From NCBI RefSeq assembly GCF_024137025.1, contig NZ_JAMYJR010000058.1, positions 1 through 64,000 of the forward strand: 64,000 bases of DNA. Direction: 5' to 3'. This DNA is from Paractinoplanes aksuensis (lineage in GTDB: Bacteria > Actinomycetota > Actinomycetes > Mycobacteriales > Micromonosporaceae). This document shows positions 24,241 to 37,600 of the stretch, one piece after another. Made by a program: the position numbers and the translations under genes. A model generated the notes under the pieces. The model saw only the letters and a program-made list of their open reading frames with translations, was not told the origin of the DNA and searched no databases. Each line of letters starts with the position of its first letter. The first letter of the stretch is position 1.

Positions 24241-25782
24241 CTAGCGCGCCACCCTTTCGTTAGCGACGACCGCCGTCGGCCCCGGATCCTGGACCCCGAC
24301 GTCCGACATGGTCGCCTCGACCGCCGGGTTGATCACGTCGGTGACCGGCTTGGGATAGAAGCCGAGCAGAATGATCAGCAGGATGAGCGGGGCCACCACG
24401 ACCTTCTCGCGAAGCGTGATGTCCTTCTTCATCGCCGGCACCTCGGCGAGGGCCGGGTTGAGGGTGCCCTGCGTGGTGCGCTGCACCATCCAGAGCACGT
24501 AGGCGGCGGCCAGGATGATGCCGGCGGTGGCCACCACCGCGTACGCCGGGTGGACCGTGAACGTGCCGATCAGCACCAGGAACTCGCTGATGAACGGGGC
24601 CGTGCCGGGCAGGGCCAGCGAGGCCAGACCGGCGAAGAAGAACACCCCGGCCAGCACCGGGACGAGCTTGCCGGCGCCGCCGAAGTCGCTGATCAGGTTG
24701 GAGCCGCGACGGGCCACGAACATGCCGACCACGATGAACAGCAGACCGGTCGCGAGACCGTGGTTGACCATGTAGAGCACTGAGCCGGTGCCTGCCTGCG
24801 TGGTGAAGGCGAAGATGCCGATGCCGATGAAGCCGAAGTGCGCGATCGACGTGTACGACACCAGCCGCTTGAGGTCGTTCTGGCCGACCGCCAGCAGCGC
24901 GGCGTAGATGATGCCGATGACGCCGAGCACCAGCGCCGCCGGGGCGAACCAGCGCGACGCCTCCGGGAACAGCGAGAGGCAGTAGCGCAGGATCCCGAAC
25001 GTGCCGACCTTGTCCATCACGCCGACGAGCAGCGCGGCGGCGCCGGCCGGGGCCGCACCACCCGCGTCCGGCAGCCAGGTGTGGAACGGGAAGAACGGCG
25101 CCTTGATCGCGAAGGCCACGAAGAAGCCGAGGAACAGCCAGCGGGCCGTGTTCTGGTCGATCGACGAGGCGGCCTCGGTGAGCTTGGTCCAGTCGAACGT
25201 GTGACCGCCGACCACCCACAGCCCGATCACCGCGGCCAGCATGAACAGACCGCCGACGAGGCTGTAGAGGAAGAACTTGACCGCCGCGTACTGGCGGCGC
25301 TGCCCGCCGAACGACCCGATGATGAAGTACATCGGGATCAGCATGATCTCGAAGAACACGTAGAACAGGAAGATGTCGGCCGCCGCGAAGACGCCGATCA
25401 TCGTGAACTCGAAGGCCAGCAGCAGCGAGAAGTAGATCGGGGCCGAGCGGTTGCTCTTCTCGACGTCGTGCCAGGAGGCCAGGATCACGACCGGGAACAG
25501 GATCGCGATCAGCATGAGCATGACCAGCGCGATGCCGTCGGCGGCGAACGTGAACCGGGCGTCCCAGGACGGGATCCAGGCGTACGACTCACGGAACTGG
25601 AAGCGGTCGCCGCCCGCGTTGAAGGCGATCCACATGACGATGCTCAGCACGAGCACGACCAGCGACCACCCGAAGGCGATCGTCTTGGCCAGCTCGGCCT
25701 TCGCCTTCGGCACGAGCGCCACGACGATGGCGCCCACCAAGGGCAGCAACGTCAGAATGGACAGGAACGGAAAGTCGTTCAC
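24241..25782 (-). CDS. nuoM: NADH-quinone oxidoreductase subunit M
   Basis: 513 aa from GTG 25782, which overlaps the nuoL TGA (GTGA); a longer in-frame start at 25791 would lie inside nuoL. Antiporter-like membrane subunit with ~14 helices. Conserved channel elements include FEIMLIPMYFIIG (membrane Glu) and AIKAPFFPFHTWLPDA with the key Lys and His. Proton translocation by complex I. Confidence 0.97.
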   Translation of the reverse strand: MNDFPFLSILTLLPLVGAIVVALVPKAKAELAKTIAFGWSLVVLVLSIVMWIAFNAGGDRFQFRESYAWIPSWDARFTFAADGIALVMLMLIAILFPVVILASWHDVEKSNRSAPIYFSLLLAFEFTMIGVFAAADIFLFYVFFEIMLIPMYFIIGSFGGQRRQYAAVKFFLYSLVGGLFMLAAVIGLWVVGGHTFDWTKLTEAASSIDQNTARWLFLGFFVAFAIKAPFFPFHTWLPDAGGAAPAGAAALLVGVMDKVGTFGILRYCLSLFPEASRWFAPAALVLGVIGIIYAALLAVGQNDLKRLVSYTSIAHFGFIGIGIFAFTTQAGTGSVLYMVNHGLATGLLFIVVGMFVARRGSNLISDFGGAGKLVPVLAGVFFFAGLASLALPGTAPFISEFLVLIGTFTVHPAYAVVATAGIILAAAYVLWMVQRTTQGTLNPALAEVPAMKKDITLREKVVVAPLILLIILLGFYPKPVTDVINPAVEATMSDVGVQDPGPTAVVANERVAR

Positions 25783-27701
25783 GCCAACCACCCAAGCTGG
25801 ATCGCGAGGAAGGCGCCGACGACAAGTACGGCACCGGTGAGCATCGATAGGGCGTACGACCGCACGAAGCCGGTCTGCAGCCTGCGGAGCCGCCCGGAGG
25901 TGCCGCCGATACCGGCCGCGATCCCGTTGACCAGCCCGTCGATGCCCTTGTTGTCGAGGAAGACCAGCGCCCGGGTGAGGTAGATCCCCGGCCGCTCGAA
26001 CACCGCCTCGTTGATCGCGTCGGTGTAGAGGTTGCGGCGGGCCGCGGTCACCACGACCCCGGCCGGCTGCGGCTCGAGCGCCGTCCCCTTACGGAACAGC
26101 AGCCAGGCCAGACCCGCGCCGAGCACCGTGAGCGCGATGCCCAGGATGTTGATCACCCCGTGCGGCATGACCGCGTGGTGCTCCTCGTGCTCACCGAAGA
26201 CCGGGACGAGCCAGTCCGCCACCGAGGTGTGCATCAGGTAACCGGCCACGAGCGAGCCGAGGCCGAGCAGGATCAGGGGCACCGTCATGATGAACGGCGA
26301 CTCGTGCGGGTGCTTGTTGTCTTCCGTGTACCGCTCCGGCCCGTGGAAGGTCAGCACGAACAGCCGCGTCATGTAGAACGCGGTCAGGCCGGCGCCGAGC
26401 AGGGCCGCCCAGCCGAAGAGCCAGGCCGTCCAGTCGCCCCGCTCGAAGGCGGACGCGATGATCGGCTCCTTCGAGTAGTAGCCGGACAGCGGCGGGATGC
26501 CGATGATCGCGAGCCATCCGGCCCCGAAGGTGAGCCAGGTGAACTTCATGTACTTGCGCAGCCCGCCGAAGCGCCGGATATCGACTTGGTCGTGCATGCC
26601 GTGCATGACCGAGCCGGCCCCGAGGAACATGTTGGCCTTGAAGAAGCCGTGCGCCAGCAGGTGGATGATCGCCAGCGCGTACGCCCCGCCGCCGAGCCCG
26701 ACACCGAGGAACATGTAACCGATCTGGCTCACGGTCGACCAGGCCAGCACCCGCTTGATGTCATCCTTGGCCGCGCCGATGATGCAGCCCATCAACAGCG
26801 TCAGGGCGCCGACGCTGACCACCACGACCTGCAGCGTCGTGTTGGCCGAGAAGATCGCGTTGGAGCGGGCGATCAGGTAGACGCCCGCGGTGACCATCGT
26901 GGCCGCGTGGATGAGGGCCGAGACCGGGGTCGGGCCCTCCATCGCGTCGGGCAACCAGGCGTGCAGCGGGAACTGACCGGACTTACCGGCCGCGCCGAGC
27001 AGCAACAGCAGCCCGAGGATGAGCACCGTGGTCGAGCTGAGCGCGCTCACGTTGCCGAAGACCTCGTCGTACTGGGTGGTGCCGAGCGTCGCGAACATCA
27101 CGAAGATGCCGATGGCCAGGCCGGCGTCGCCGACCCGGTTCATCAGGAACGCCTTCTTACCGGCGGTGGCCGCGGAGGGCCGGGTCGTCCAGAACGAGAT
27201 CAGCAGGTACGAGGCGAGACCGACGCCCTCCCAGCCGAAGTAGAGCATCACGTAGTTGTTGCCGAGAACCAGCAGCAACATCGCCGCGACGAAGAGGTTG
27301 AAGTAGGCGAAGAACTTACGACGGCCCGGGTCGTGCTCCATGTAGCCGACCGCGTACAGGTGGATCAGCGAGCCGACGCCCGTGATCAGCAGAACGAAGA
27401 CGCCGGCCAGCGGATCGAACAGCAACCCGAAGTCGACGTGCAGGTTCCCGACCGCGATGAAGTCCCACAGGCTCTGCTGAGCCGAACGCTGCCCCTCCTC
27501 GAGACCACTCAGGCTGATGAAGAAGACCAGCCCGAGCACGAAGGAGGCCGCCACCGCGAGGACGCCGAGCCAGTGCCCCCACTTGTCGGCGCGCTTGCCC
27601 AACAGGAGCAGGATCGCGGCGCTGGCGAGCGGAATGGCCACCAGCAGCCAGATTCCGCTCAGCGCCCCCGTCGCGGAGGCGTACTCCACTGTCTGTTCCA
27701 C
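25779..27701 (-). CDS. nuoL: NADH-quinone oxidoreductase subunit L
   Basis: 640 aa, the largest and most distal proton-pumping subunit of complex I, with the long C-terminal lateral helix and extra transmembrane helix at the end (LSMLTGAVLVVGAFLAIQLG). Motifs WEGVGLASYLLI, GKSGQFPLHAWLPDAMEGPTPVSALIHAATMV and FFKANMFLGAGSVMHGM are typical. Starts 12 nt after the nuoK stop. Confidence 0.97.
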   Translation of the reverse strand: MEQTVEYASATGALSGIWLLVAIPLASAAILLLLGKRADKWGHWLGVLAVAASFVLGLVFFISLSGLEEGQRSAQQSLWDFIAVGNLHVDFGLLFDPLAGVFVLLITGVGSLIHLYAVGYMEHDPGRRKFFAYFNLFVAAMLLLVLGNNYVMLYFGWEGVGLASYLLISFWTTRPSAATAGKKAFLMNRVGDAGLAIGIFVMFATLGTTQYDEVFGNVSALSSTTVLILGLLLLLGAAGKSGQFPLHAWLPDAMEGPTPVSALIHAATMVTAGVYLIARSNAIFSANTTLQVVVVSVGALTLLMGCIIGAAKDDIKRVLAWSTVSQIGYMFLGVGLGGGAYALAIIHLLAHGFFKANMFLGAGSVMHGMHDQVDIRRFGGLRKYMKFTWLTFGAGWLAIIGIPPLSGYYSKEPIIASAFERGDWTAWLFGWAALLGAGLTAFYMTRLFVLTFHGPERYTEDNKHPHESPFIMTVPLILLGLGSLVAGYLMHTSVADWLVPVFGEHEEHHAVMPHGVINILGIALTVLGAGLAWLLFRKGTALEPQPAGVVVTAARRNLYTDAINEAVFERPGIYLTRALVFLDNKGIDGLVNGIAAGIGGTSGRLRRLQTGFVRSYALSMLTGAVLVVGAFLAIQLGWLA

Positions 27702-27713
27702 GTGAAGGCCCCT

Positions 27714-28013
27714 TTAGTACTTCAGAAGGTTCGCGTCGTCGACACTCGCGGAGCGTCGCGTACGGAAGATCGACATGATGATCGCGAGCCCCACCACAAC
27801 CTCGGCGGCGGCCACGACCATCACGAAGAACGAGATGATCTGGCCGTCCAGGTTGCCGTTGATGCGGCTGAAGGTGACCAGCGCGAGGTTCGCGGCGTTG
27901 AGCATGAGCTCGATGCACATGAACAGCACGATCGCGTTGCGGCGGATGAGCACCCCGGCGGCACCGATGGTGAACAGGATCGCCGCGAGTACGAGGTAGT
28001 AGTCGGGAGTCAC
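27714..28013 (-). CDS. nuoK: NADH-quinone oxidoreductase subunit K
   Basis: 99 aa, three transmembrane helices, with the conserved membrane Glu in [18 protein letters not shown] that links the quinone site to the antiporter subunits. GTG 28013 overlaps the nuoJ stop (GTGA). Confidence 0.97.
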   Translation of the reverse strand: MTPDYYLVLAAILFTIGAAGVLIRRNAIVLFMCIELMLNAANLALVTFSRINGNLDGQIISFFVMVVAAAEVVVGLAIIMSIFRTRRSASVDDANLLKY

Positions 28014-28753
28014 TTCTCGGTTCCCTTCGGTGCCGCCTCGTCCGAAGTCAACTCGCGGACGGGCAGGATCGGGGAGATGCTGCGCTCGGAGCCGTTGCCG
28101 TCCGGCAGTCGCGCGGGCGCGGCCACCGACATGGTGTTGGCGTAGACACCCGGGCCGGGCTTGGCCCCCGGGTAGTTGCCGGGCCGGAAGCGCTCCTTCA
28201 TCCGGGTCGCCTGGTCCACGGTGTCGGCCTTGTCGCGCTGGACGTGGGCCAGGATCATGGCGCCGACCGCGGCCGTGATCAGCAGGGCCGAGGTGACCTC
28301 GAAGGCGAACACGTACCGGGTGAACAGCAGCGAGGCGAGCCCCTGCACGTTGCCGCCGGCGTTCGCGTCGGTCAGCCCGACCGCGGTGGTGTCGCCGAGC
28401 GAGCGGGCCAACCCGGTGCCGACCAGCGCGGCGAACCCGACACCGAGCAGGACCGCGGCGATCCGCTGGCCGCGCAAGGTCTCGATCAGCGAGTCCGAGG
28501 CGTCCCGGCCGACCAGCATGAGCACGAAGAGGAACAGCATCATGATCGCGCCGGTGTAGACGATGATCTGCACCGCGCCCAGGAACGGGGCCGAGTTGAC
28601 CACGTAGAGGAAGCCCAGGCAGAGCATCGTCACGACGAGCCAGAGCGCGGAGTGGACCGCGTTGCGGGCCAGCACCATGCCGAGCGCGCCGATGACGGCG
28701 AGCGAGCCCAGGATCCAGAAGGCGACGGCTTCACCGGTGGAGACGGTGTCCAT
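28010..28753 (-). CDS. nuoJ: NADH-quinone oxidoreductase subunit J
   Basis: 247 aa, five N-terminal transmembrane helices (residues ~1-165), the fourth containing [10 protein letters not shown]-like features, and a ~70-residue cytoplasmic C-terminal tail rich in Arg, Pro and Asn ([24 protein letters not shown]) seen in actinobacterial NuoJ. ATG overlaps the nuoI TGA by one base (TGATG). Confidence 0.96.
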   Translation of the reverse strand: MDTVSTGEAVAFWILGSLAVIGALGMVLARNAVHSALWLVVTMLCLGFLYVVNSAPFLGAVQIIVYTGAIMMLFLFVLMLVGRDASDSLIETLRGQRIAAVLLGVGFAALVGTGLARSLGDTTAVGLTDANAGGNVQGLASLLFTRYVFAFEVTSALLITAAVGAMILAHVQRDKADTVDQATRMKERFRPGNYPGAKPGPGVYANTMSVAAPARLPDGNGSERSISPILPVRELTSDEAAPKGTEK

Positions 28754-29346
28754 CAGACGGCCTCCTTCGAAGCCTGACCCGTGGCGTCCTCAGCCTCGTT
28801 GGTGGCCCAGGGAGCCCGCTCGGCGCCGACCGAGGTGCCCGGGTTCTCGAGCGCGCCGACGTAGTAGTCCTTGTCGGTGTCGCCCAGGCGCATCGGGTGC
28901 GGCGGCTGCTCCATGCCGGGCAGCAGCGGGGCCAGCAGTTCCTTCTTGGTGAAGATGAGGTCTTGCCGGTTGTCGCGGGCCAGCTCGTACTCGTTGCTCA
29001 TGGTGAGCGACCGGGTCGGGCAGGCCTCGATGCAGAGCCCGCAGAAGATGCAGCGGGCGTAGTTGATCTGGTAGATCCCGGCGTAGCGCTCACCCGGCGA
29101 GAACCGCTGCTCGTCGGTGTTGTTGGCGCCCTCGACATAGATCGCGTCGGCCGGGCAGGCCCAGGCGCACAGCTCGCAGCCGATGCACTTCTCGAGGCCG
29201 TCCGGGTGCCGGTTGAGGATGTGCCGGCCGTGGTAGCGCGGGGCCGGGGTCGGCGGTGTGAAGGGGTAGTCGGTCGTGATGACCTTGCGGAACATGTGCG
29301 CGAAGGTCACCCCGAAGCCCTTGAAGGAGCCGGTGAACGTACCCAC
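28753..29346 (-). CDS. nuoI: NADH-quinone oxidoreductase subunit I
   Basis: 197 aa ferredoxin-like subunit carrying two [4Fe-4S] clusters (N6a and N6b): [12 protein letters not shown] and [12 protein letters not shown]. It relays electrons to NuoB near the quinone site. GTG 29346 follows the nuoH stop by one base, with GGAGG just upstream. The C-terminal ~40 residues after the second cluster motif are acidic and variable. Confidence 0.97.
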   Translation of the reverse strand: MGTFTGSFKGFGVTFAHMFRKVITTDYPFTPPTPAPRYHGRHILNRHPDGLEKCIGCELCAWACPADAIYVEGANNTDEQRFSPGERYAGIYQINYARCIFCGLCIEACPTRSLTMSNEYELARDNRQDLIFTKKELLAPLLPGMEQPPHPMRLGDTDKDYYVGALENPGTSVGAERAPWATNEAEDATGQASKEAV

Positions 29347-29347
29347 G

Positions 29348-30715
29348 TCACACCTCCTTGTTTTCGTCGGGCGACCCGACCGCGGCCGGAGTGCGTTCGG
29401 CCACGGCCCGGCGGGCCCGTGGACTGGGGGGAACCTGCAGGTCCATCGGTGGCACCGGGAAGCTGCCCGGTGGTCGCGAGGCCAGCTCTTCCTCGATGGA
29501 GATCTGACGGGGCTTGCGCGCGGCCGGCCACAGCATGGCGATCAGCAGGATCACCACGACGATGCCGACGATCGAGAACCACTTGGCCTGCTGCGAGAGC
29601 TCGTTGTTGGCGACCTTGACGTAGCTCAGGAAGAGGATCCACACCAGGTTGACCGGGATGAGGACCTTCCAGCCGAAGCGCATGAACTGGTCGTAGCGCA
29701 TGCGGGGCAGCGTGGCCCGCAGCCAGATGAAGCCGAACAGCAGCAGGAACACCTTGCCGAAGAACCAGATCAGCGGGAAGTAGCCGGAGTTCGCGCCCTC
29801 CCACCAGCCGGTGATCGGCCACGGGGCCCGCCAGCCGCCGAGGAACAGCGTGGTCGCGAAGGCCGAGACGGTGATCATGTTGATGTACTCGGCCAGGAAG
29901 AACAGCGCGAACTTGAACGACGAGTACTCGGTGTGGAAGCCGCCGACCAGCTCGGACTCCGCCTCGGGCAGGTCGAACGGGGCGCGGTTGGTCTCACCCA
30001 CGGCGGCGATGCAGTAGACGACGAAGCTGGGCAGCAGCAGCACCGCGTACCAGCTCGGGGTCGTCACCTCCCAGCCGAACAGGTCGACCGGGTTGCCGTG
30101 GGCCTGGGCGGCCACGATCTGCGAGGTGCTCATCGAGCCGGCCGTCATGAAGACCGCCACGATCGACAGGCCCATGGCGACCTCGTACGAGATCATCTGT
30201 GCGCTCGACCGCAGACCACCCAGCAGCGGGTAGGTCGAGCCGGACGCCCAGCCCGCCAGCACCACGCCGTAGACGGCCATCGACGAGCAGGCCAGCAGCA
30301 CGAGCACCGAGACCGGCACGTCGGTCAGCTGCAGAGCCGTCCGCTGGCCGAACATGGTGACCACGCCGCCAAACGGGATGACCGAGAACGCCGTGAAGGC
30401 GACCGTCGCCGAGATCACCGGGGCGATGAAGTAGACGACCTTGTCGGCCGTCTTCGGGATGATCTCTTCCTTGAACGGCAGCTTGACGCCGTCGGTGAGG
30501 CTCTGGAACCAGCCCTTGGGCCCGACCTGGTTGGGACCGGGCCGCACCGCCATCCGGGCCACGACCTTGCGCTCATAGTTGATCGTGATGAGCGTCAGCA
30601 GGAGCAGCACGACGAACAGGCCGAACAGCTTGATCAGCGAGATCCACCAGACGTCGTTCTCGAACGTCTCGAGCGTCGGGTCCACGGCCGTGGCCGCGAG
30701 AATCGACGTGTTCAT
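29348..30715 (-). CDS. nuoH: NADH-quinone oxidoreductase subunit H
   Basis: 455 aa, eight transmembrane helices forming part of the quinone chamber. Conserved loop [19 protein letters not shown] and the [24 protein letters not shown] segment, lining the quinone entry and the E-channel, are intact. A ~50-residue Pro/Arg-rich cytoplasmic tail follows the last helix. ATG 30715 overlaps the nuoG stop (ATGA). Confidence 0.97.
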   Translation of the reverse strand: MNTSILAATAVDPTLETFENDVWWISLIKLFGLFVVLLLLTLITINYERKVVARMAVRPGPNQVGPKGWFQSLTDGVKLPFKEEIIPKTADKVVYFIAPVISATVAFTAFSVIPFGGVVTMFGQRTALQLTDVPVSVLVLLACSSMAVYGVVLAGWASGSTYPLLGGLRSSAQMISYEVAMGLSIVAVFMTAGSMSTSQIVAAQAHGNPVDLFGWEVTTPSWYAVLLLPSFVVYCIAAVGETNRAPFDLPEAESELVGGFHTEYSSFKFALFFLAEYINMITVSAFATTLFLGGWRAPWPITGWWEGANSGYFPLIWFFGKVFLLLFGFIWLRATLPRMRYDQFMRFGWKVLIPVNLVWILFLSYVKVANNELSQQAKWFSIVGIVVVILLIAMLWPAARKPRQISIEEELASRPPGSFPVPPMDLQVPPSPRARRAVAERTPAAVGSPDENKEV

Positions 30716-33240
30716 GCGGTGACCTCCGACGAGGCGAGGAGCGGACCGGCCTTACCGGCGGAGAGCCGGACGACCGCACCCGCGGTGACGCCGAGGCTGC
30801 GACCGACGGTCGAGCCCGGCGAGTTGGTGGGCAGCCACACCACGCGGGCCGGCAGGTCACGGGTGACCTCGGCCGGCAGGGTGATCGCGCCGCGGTCGGT
30901 GCCGACGGTGACCGCGTCCCCGTCGATCACGCCGAGCGCCGCGGCCAGCTCCGAGCCGATCCGGGCCACCGGGGGCCGGGCCGTGCCGGCCAGCACGTCG
31001 TCGCCCTCGAGCAGCGTGCTCTGGTCGATCGCGTGGTGCCAGGTGGCCAGGACGGCCTCGTGCTCGCCGGTCGCGGGCAGCGCGGCCGGGGCGACCGCGG
31101 GGGCGACCGGACGGTCGGCCCGGCTGGGCGGCATCGTGCCGAGCTCCCGGCGGATGGCCATCACGTCGCCGGTCCCCAGCAGAATGCCTTTAGTCGGGTT
31201 TTGGGCGGCGGTGGGGTGGTTGGACGGGACGTCCATGAGAGCGGCGACCGCCTCGAGGACCCGGCCGTCGGTCATGGCCGTGGTCTTGAGCACCGTGTCG
31301 AAGGACCGCAGGCGGCCCTCCCAGTTGAGGTAGGTGCCGGACTTCTCGGCGGCCGGGGCGACCGGCAGCACGACGTTCGCCCGGCGGGTGACCGCGCTGT
31401 GCCGCAGTTCGAGGCTGACCACGAAGCCGGCCGCGTCGAGCGCCTGCTCGGCCAGCCGCGGGTCGGCCAGGTCGGCCGGGTCGACGCCGGCGACCAGCAG
31501 GCCGCCGAGCTGACCGGCGGCCGCGGCCGCGACGATCTGGTTCGTGTCCCGGCCCGGCCGGCTGGGCAGCGCGCCGGCGTCGGTGTCCCAGGCCAGCGAG
31601 ATCTCGGCCCGGGCCGCCGGGTCGCCGACCGGGCGTCCGCCCGGCAGCAGGTTGGGCAGGCAGCCGGCGTCGATCGCGCCGCGGTCACCGGCCCGGCGGG
31701 GCACCCACGCGAGGCGGGCGCCGGTGCGGGCGGCCAGGGCGGCGGCGGCCGAGAGCGCGCCGGGCACGGTGGCCAGGCGCTCGCCGACGAGCAGCAGGGC
31801 GCCGGGCGCGGACAGCGCGGCGGCGACCGCCGGGTCCTCGGCCAGCACCCGGGCCTCGTCGCCGGGCACGGTCGGGATCAGCGCCGCGCCCATCTTGTCA
31901 AAACCCCGGGTCAGGTACGGCGCAACCGCCGTGACCTGGAGCTTCTTGCGCAGATGACCCTTGCGCAGGCGCAGGAAGAGGATGCCGCTCTCTTCCTCGG
32001 GCTCGAGTCCGGCGATCACCGCCGACGGGGCGTTCTCGACGTCGGTGTAGGTGACGTCGGAGACCCCGGCCACCGTGGCCGCCAGGAAGTCGGCCTCCTC
32101 GGCGCTCAGCGGGCGGGCCCGGAAGTCGATGTCGTTGGTGCCGAGGGCGAGCCGGGCGAATTTCGCGTACGCGTACGCGTCCTCCACCGTGAGCCGGCCA
32201 CCGGCCAGCACCCCGACGCCGCCGTTGCCCCGCGCCGCCGTCAGCCCCTCGGCCGCGGCCAGCAGGGCCTCGCTCCAGGACGCCTCGCGCAGCTCACCGG
32301 AGTCGGCGTCGCGCACGAGCGGGTTCAGGATCCGCTCGCTCGAGGTCTGGTACTGGAAGCCCCACCGGCCCTTGTCGCAGTTCCACTCCTCGTTCACCGC
32401 CGGGTCGTCACCGGCCAGCCGGCGCAGCACCTTGCCGCGGCGGTGGTCGGCCCGCATCGAGCAGCCACTCGCGCAGTGCTCGCAGGTGGTGGGCGTGGAG
32501 ACCAGGTCGAACGGGCGGGCGCGGAAGCGGTACTGCTCGCCGGTGAGCGCGCCGACCGGGCAGATCTGAATCGTGTTGCCCGAGAAGTACGAGTTGAAGG
32601 GAACGTCGCCCTCGCCCTCGCCGGCCTGACCGTCGCCGGTGCCGCGGCCGCCGAAGAAGTCGTCGCGGTAGACGTTGATCTGCTCGCCCGACGAGCGGTC
32701 CATCAGGTCGATGAACTTGTCGCCCGCGATCTCTTCGGAGAACCGGGTGCAGCGCTGGCAGAGGATGCAACGCTCACGGTCGAGCAGCACCTGGCTGCTG
32801 ATGTGGATCGGCTTCTCGTACTCGCGCTTGTGCTCCTTGAAGCGGGAGTCGGCGCGCCCGTTGGTCATGGCCTGGTTCTGCAGGGGGCACTCGCCGCCCT
32901 TGTCGCAGGTCGGGCAGTCCAGCGGGTGGTTGGCCAGCAGCAGCTCCATCACGCCGCCCTGCGCCTTGGCGGCGACCTCGGACGTGAGCTGGGTCTTGAC
33001 CACCATGCCCTCGGCCACCGTCTGGGTGCACGAGGCGACCGGCTTGCGCTGGCCCTCGATGTCGACCAGACACTGGCGGCAGGCGCCGGCCGGGGCCAGC
33101 AGCGGGTGGTCGCAGAAGCGCGGGATCGCGATGCCCATCCGCTCGGCGACGCGGATCACGAGCTCGCCCTTTTCGGCGGTGACCTCGATCCCGTCGATGG
33201 TGAGCGTGACGGTGTCGACCTTCTTGGCGACGTCGGTCAT
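30712..33240 (-). CDS. nuoG: NADH-quinone oxidoreductase subunit G
   Basis: 842 aa from ATG 33240 (TGA-C-ATG after nuoF); an in-frame start at 33255 would overlap nuoF. The N-terminal ferredoxin part holds [10 protein letters not shown] (with the 2Fe-2S set), [19 protein letters not shown] and [10 protein letters not shown]; a further CEHCASGC motif binds the extra cluster N7 typical of some bacteria. The remainder is a molybdopterin-oxidoreductase-like domain without catalytic function. NuoG wires electrons from NuoF to NuoI. Confidence 0.97.
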   Translation of the reverse strand: MTDVAKKVDTVTLTIDGIEVTAEKGELVIRVAERMGIAIPRFCDHPLLAPAGACRQCLVDIEGQRKPVASCTQTVAEGMVVKTQLTSEVAAKAQGGVMELLLANHPLDCPTCDKGGECPLQNQAMTNGRADSRFKEHKREYEKPIHISSQVLLDRERCILCQRCTRFSEEIAGDKFIDLMDRSSGEQINVYRDDFFGGRGTGDGQAGEGEGDVPFNSYFSGNTIQICPVGALTGEQYRFRARPFDLVSTPTTCEHCASGCSMRADHRRGKVLRRLAGDDPAVNEEWNCDKGRWGFQYQTSSERILNPLVRDADSGELREASWSEALLAAAEGLTAARGNGGVGVLAGGRLTVEDAYAYAKFARLALGTNDIDFRARPLSAEEADFLAATVAGVSDVTYTDVENAPSAVIAGLEPEEESGILFLRLRKGHLRKKLQVTAVAPYLTRGFDKMGAALIPTVPGDEARVLAEDPAVAAALSAPGALLLVGERLATVPGALSAAAALAARTGARLAWVPRRAGDRGAIDAGCLPNLLPGGRPVGDPAARAEISLAWDTDAGALPSRPGRDTNQIVAAAAAGQLGGLLVAGVDPADLADPRLAEQALDAAGFVVSLELRHSAVTRRANVVLPVAPAAEKSGTYLNWEGRLRSFDTVLKTTAMTDGRVLEAVAALMDVPSNHPTAAQNPTKGILLGTGDVMAIRRELGTMPPSRADRPVAPAVAPAALPATGEHEAVLATWHHAIDQSTLLEGDDVLAGTARPPVARIGSELAAALGVIDGDAVTVGTDRGAITLPAEVTRDLPARVVWLPTNSPGSTVGRSLGVTAGAVVRLSAGKAGPLLASSEVTA

Positions 33241-33241
33241 G

Positions 33242-34554
<1,313 letters not shown>

Positions 34555-34558
<4 letters not shown>

Positions 34559-35580
34559 TTCGCCTCCTCGGTACGGGCGGTGTCCCCGGCGGGCTTGCCG
34601 TCGCCGGCAGGCTCATTGGACGCGGTGCCGGCCGCTTCGGCCGGGTTCGAGGCGACCGGCTTCTTGGCCTCGGCCGTGCCGGTCTTGTCGGGCGTGCTCG
34701 CGTCGGGGTTGCGCTGCTCCGCCGTACGGGTCTGGGGGTCCTTGACGTCGCCGGCCCGCGTCGTCTTCCCGGCGTGGCCGGGCGTGACGGTGCTGACCGC
34801 GCTCTTCACCTTGTCGACCACGGTCGTGACCGTGCCCTTGCTCTCCTCGCGGGGCGAAGGCTTGGTCTTGGTGATCGGCGTGTCCAGGTTGAAGTTCGGG
34901 ACGGCGACGCCGTGCTCCTGGGCCAGCGTCACGCCGCGCAGCGTCGGGGCTCCGGCCAGGCCGTCGGCCACCGCGCCCTCGCGGGGGTCGGCGAAACCGG
35001 CCAGCTGGGTCTGCATCTCTTTGAGCGAGCAGATGCGCGCGCCCCGGCTGGGCGTGGGCCGCCGGCCGTCGCGCAGCTGGTCGACCAGCTCGACGGCCGA
35101 GGCCGGGGTCGCCTCGTCGATGGCGAAGTCGTAGTTGACCGTCACCACCGGCGCGTAGTCGCAGGCGGCCAGGCACTCGGCGTGCTCCAGCGTGATGCGG
35201 CCGTCGCCGGTCGTCTCGTCGTGCCCGACCCCGAGGTGCTCGGAGAGCTGGTCGTAGACCTCTTGGCCGCCGAGCACGTTGCACAACGTGTTGGTGCAGA
35301 CGCTGACCAGGTATTCACCGGTCGGGCGGCGCTTGTACATCGTGTAGAACGTGGCCACGGCGCCGACCTGGGCCTTGTTGATGCCCAGCACCTCGGCGCA
35401 GAAGGCGACGCCGTTCGGGCTGACGTGCCCCTCCTCGGTCTGCACGAGGTGCAGCAGCGGGAGCAGCGCCGAGCGGCTGCGGCCCTCCGGGTAGCGGGCG
35501 ATGATCTCGAGCGCGGCCGGCAGCAAGCGCTCGGCCAGCGGGGCGGCGGCGGGGGAGAATTCCACCTCGGTGTCAGTCAT
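34555..35580 (-). CDS. nuoE: NADH-quinone oxidoreductase subunit E with long C-terminal tail
   Basis: 341 aa; the family is usually about 160-250 aa. The thioredoxin-like [2Fe-2S] domain with its four cysteines (CTNTLC and CLAAC) occupies residues ~1-180. From about residue 215 the sequence becomes low-complexity: Thr/Lys/Ala/Pro/Glu-rich with KPSPREESKG, VTPGHAGKTTRAG, NPDASTPDKTGTAEAKK. The tail is hydrophilic and probably disordered. ATG overlaps the nuoD TAA by one base. Confidence 0.96.
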
Positions 35581-36905
35581 TAACGGTCACACCCACCCAT
35601 CACGGGGTCGAGGGACGCGCCGCCGGCGATCACGTCGGCCAGCAGCGCGCCTTCGGCCATCGCGGGGATGGCCTGGAGGTTCACGAAGCTCGGGTCCCGC
35701 ATGTGGACCCGGTAGGGATGGGTGCCCCCGTCGGAGACGGCGTGCACGCCCAGCTCACCCCGCGGGTGCTCGATCGAGACGTAGACCTGTCCCGGCGGCA
35801 CCCGGAAGCCCTCGGTGACGAGCTTGAAGTGGTGGATGAGCGACTCCATCGACTGGCCCATGATCTTGGCCACGTGCTCGAGCGAGTTGCCCATGCCGTC
35901 CAGGCCGACGGCCAGCTGCGCGGGCCAGGCGATCTTCTTGTCGCTGATGAAGATCGGGCCGGGCCGCAGCTTGTCGAGCGCCTGCTCGACGAGCTTGAGC
36001 GACTCCCGGATCTCGGCCAGGCGCACCTGGTAGCGGCCCCAGACGTCGGCCGTGGTGGCGGTCGGCACGTCGAACTCGTAGTTCTCGTACCCGCAGTACG
36101 GCATCGTCTTGCGCAGGTCCCAGGCCAGCCCGGCCGAGCGCAGCACCGGACCGGTGACGCCCATGGCCAGGCAGCCGGTGACGTCGAGGACGGCCACACC
36201 CTGCGTACGCTCCTGCCAGATGACCTGGCCCGAGAGCATGTCCTCGTATTCCTTGAGCTTCTTGGGCAGGTAGACCAGGAAGTCCTTGATCTTCTTGATC
36301 GCCGACTCGGGGATGTCCTGCGCGACGCCGCCCGGGCGGAAGTACGCGTGGTTCATCCGCAGGCCGCTGGTCTCCTCGAAGATGTCGAGGATGTACTCCC
36401 GCTCGCGGAACCCGTACAGCATCATCGAGATCGCGCCGAGCTCCATGCCCGTCGTGGCCAGCCACACCAGGTGCGACGAGATCCGGTTGAGCTCCATGAA
36501 GAGCACCCGGATCGTGTTGGCCCGCTCGGTGATGTCGTCGGTGATGCCGAGCAGCTTCTCGACCGCGAGGCAGTAACCGGCCTCGTTGAACAGCGGCGCC
36601 AGGTAGTCGGCGCGGGTCACGAAGGTCGTGCCCTGCGTCCAGTTGCGGTACTCGAGGTTCTTCTCGATGCCGGTGTGCAGGTAGCCGACCACGGGCCGGA
36701 CCTCTTGGACGGTCTCGCCCTCGAGCTCGAGCACCAGCCGCAGCACGCCGTGCGTGGACGGGTGCTGCGGACCCATGTTGACGACGATCTTCTCGTTGCT
36801 CAGCGGGTCGACACTGCCCGTGACGGTGTCCCAGTCGCCGCCGGTGACCGTGAAGACGCGGCCCTCGGTGGTCTCTCGTTCGCTGGCGTATCCGGACTGT
36901 GTCAT
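35580..36905 (-). CDS. nuoD: NADH-quinone oxidoreductase subunit D
   Basis: 441 aa, 49-kDa-type subunit that with NuoB forms the quinone-reduction site. The N-terminal [13 protein letters not shown] loop, with the His that contacts quinone, and the conserved Tyr in [14 protein letters not shown] are present. ATG 36905 overlaps the nuoC stop (ATGA). Confidence 0.98.
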   Translation of the reverse strand: MTQSGYASERETTEGRVFTVTGGDWDTVTGSVDPLSNEKIVVNMGPQHPSTHGVLRLVLELEGETVQEVRPVVGYLHTGIEKNLEYRNWTQGTTFVTRADYLAPLFNEAGYCLAVEKLLGITDDITERANTIRVLFMELNRISSHLVWLATTGMELGAISMMLYGFREREYILDIFEETSGLRMNHAYFRPGGVAQDIPESAIKKIKDFLVYLPKKLKEYEDMLSGQVIWQERTQGVAVLDVTGCLAMGVTGPVLRSAGLAWDLRKTMPYCGYENYEFDVPTATTADVWGRYQVRLAEIRESLKLVEQALDKLRPGPIFISDKKIAWPAQLAVGLDGMGNSLEHVAKIMGQSMESLIHHFKLVTEGFRVPPGQVYVSIEHPRGELGVHAVSDGGTHPYRVHMRDPSFVNLQAIPAMAEGALLADVIAGGASLDPVMGGCDR

Positions 36906-37600
36906 TGGTAGACCCTCCGCTGGTCAGGAGGCGGAATCTCGGCGCCCTTGTACTCGACGGGCACGCCGCCGAGCGGGTAGTCCTTGCGCTGCGGGAAGCC
37001 TTCCCAGTCGTCCGGCATCAGCACCCGGGTCAGGTTCGGGTGGCCGGTGAAGATCACCCCGAACATGTCGTACGTCTCCCGTTCCTGCCAGTCGGCGGTC
37101 GGATAGACGCTGGTGATGCTGGGAATGCTGTCGTCGGCCGCGATGGCCACCTCGAGGCGGACCCGGCGGCGGTAGGTCATCGAGGTCAGCTGGTAGACCA
37201 CGTGCAGCCGGCGGGCGTCGCTGTTCAGGTAGTCGACGCCGGAGACCGAGGAGCACAGCTCGAAGCGCAGCGACTCGTCGTCGCGCATGATCTGCACGAC
37301 CTCGAGGATCCGCTGGGGCTTGATGTGCAGGGTCAGCTCACCGCGGTCGACGACGACCTTCTCGATGGCGTCGGCGAAGCCCGGGTACGCCTCTTCGAGG
37401 GCGTCGGTGACCTCGTCGAAGTACCCGCCGTAGGGCTTGGCGGAGCCGGCCGTCTCGGGGTGCCGGCGGACCAGGCCACCGAAGCCGGAGACGTCGCCGG
37501 TGCCGGTGATGCCGAACATGCCCTTCTGCGGGCTGGACGGGGTCTGGGCCGGGGCGCCGAGGTTGGCGCCCTCGGGCGAGCTGGTGGGTTCGACGGTCAC
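36902..37600 (-). CDS. nuoC: NADH-quinone oxidoreductase subunit C
   Basis: 232 aa from GTG 37600, which overlaps the nuoB stop (AAGTGA); a longer open frame upstream is a shadow inside nuoB. The 30-kDa-subunit signature is present ([40 protein letters not shown]). The first ~60 residues are a Pro/Gly/Ser-rich extension. Structural subunit of the peripheral arm. Confidence 0.97.
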   Translation of the reverse strand: MTVEPTSSPEGANLGAPAQTPSSPQKGMFGITGTGDVSGFGGLVRRHPETAGSAKPYGGYFDEVTDALEEAYPGFADAIEKVVVDRGELTLHIKPQRILEVVQIMRDDESLRFELCSSVSGVDYLNSDARRLHVVYQLTSMTYRRRVRLEVAIAADDSIPSITSVYPTADWQERETYDMFGVIFTGHPNLTRVLMPDDWEGFPQRKDYPLGGVPVEYKGAEIPPPDQRRVYQ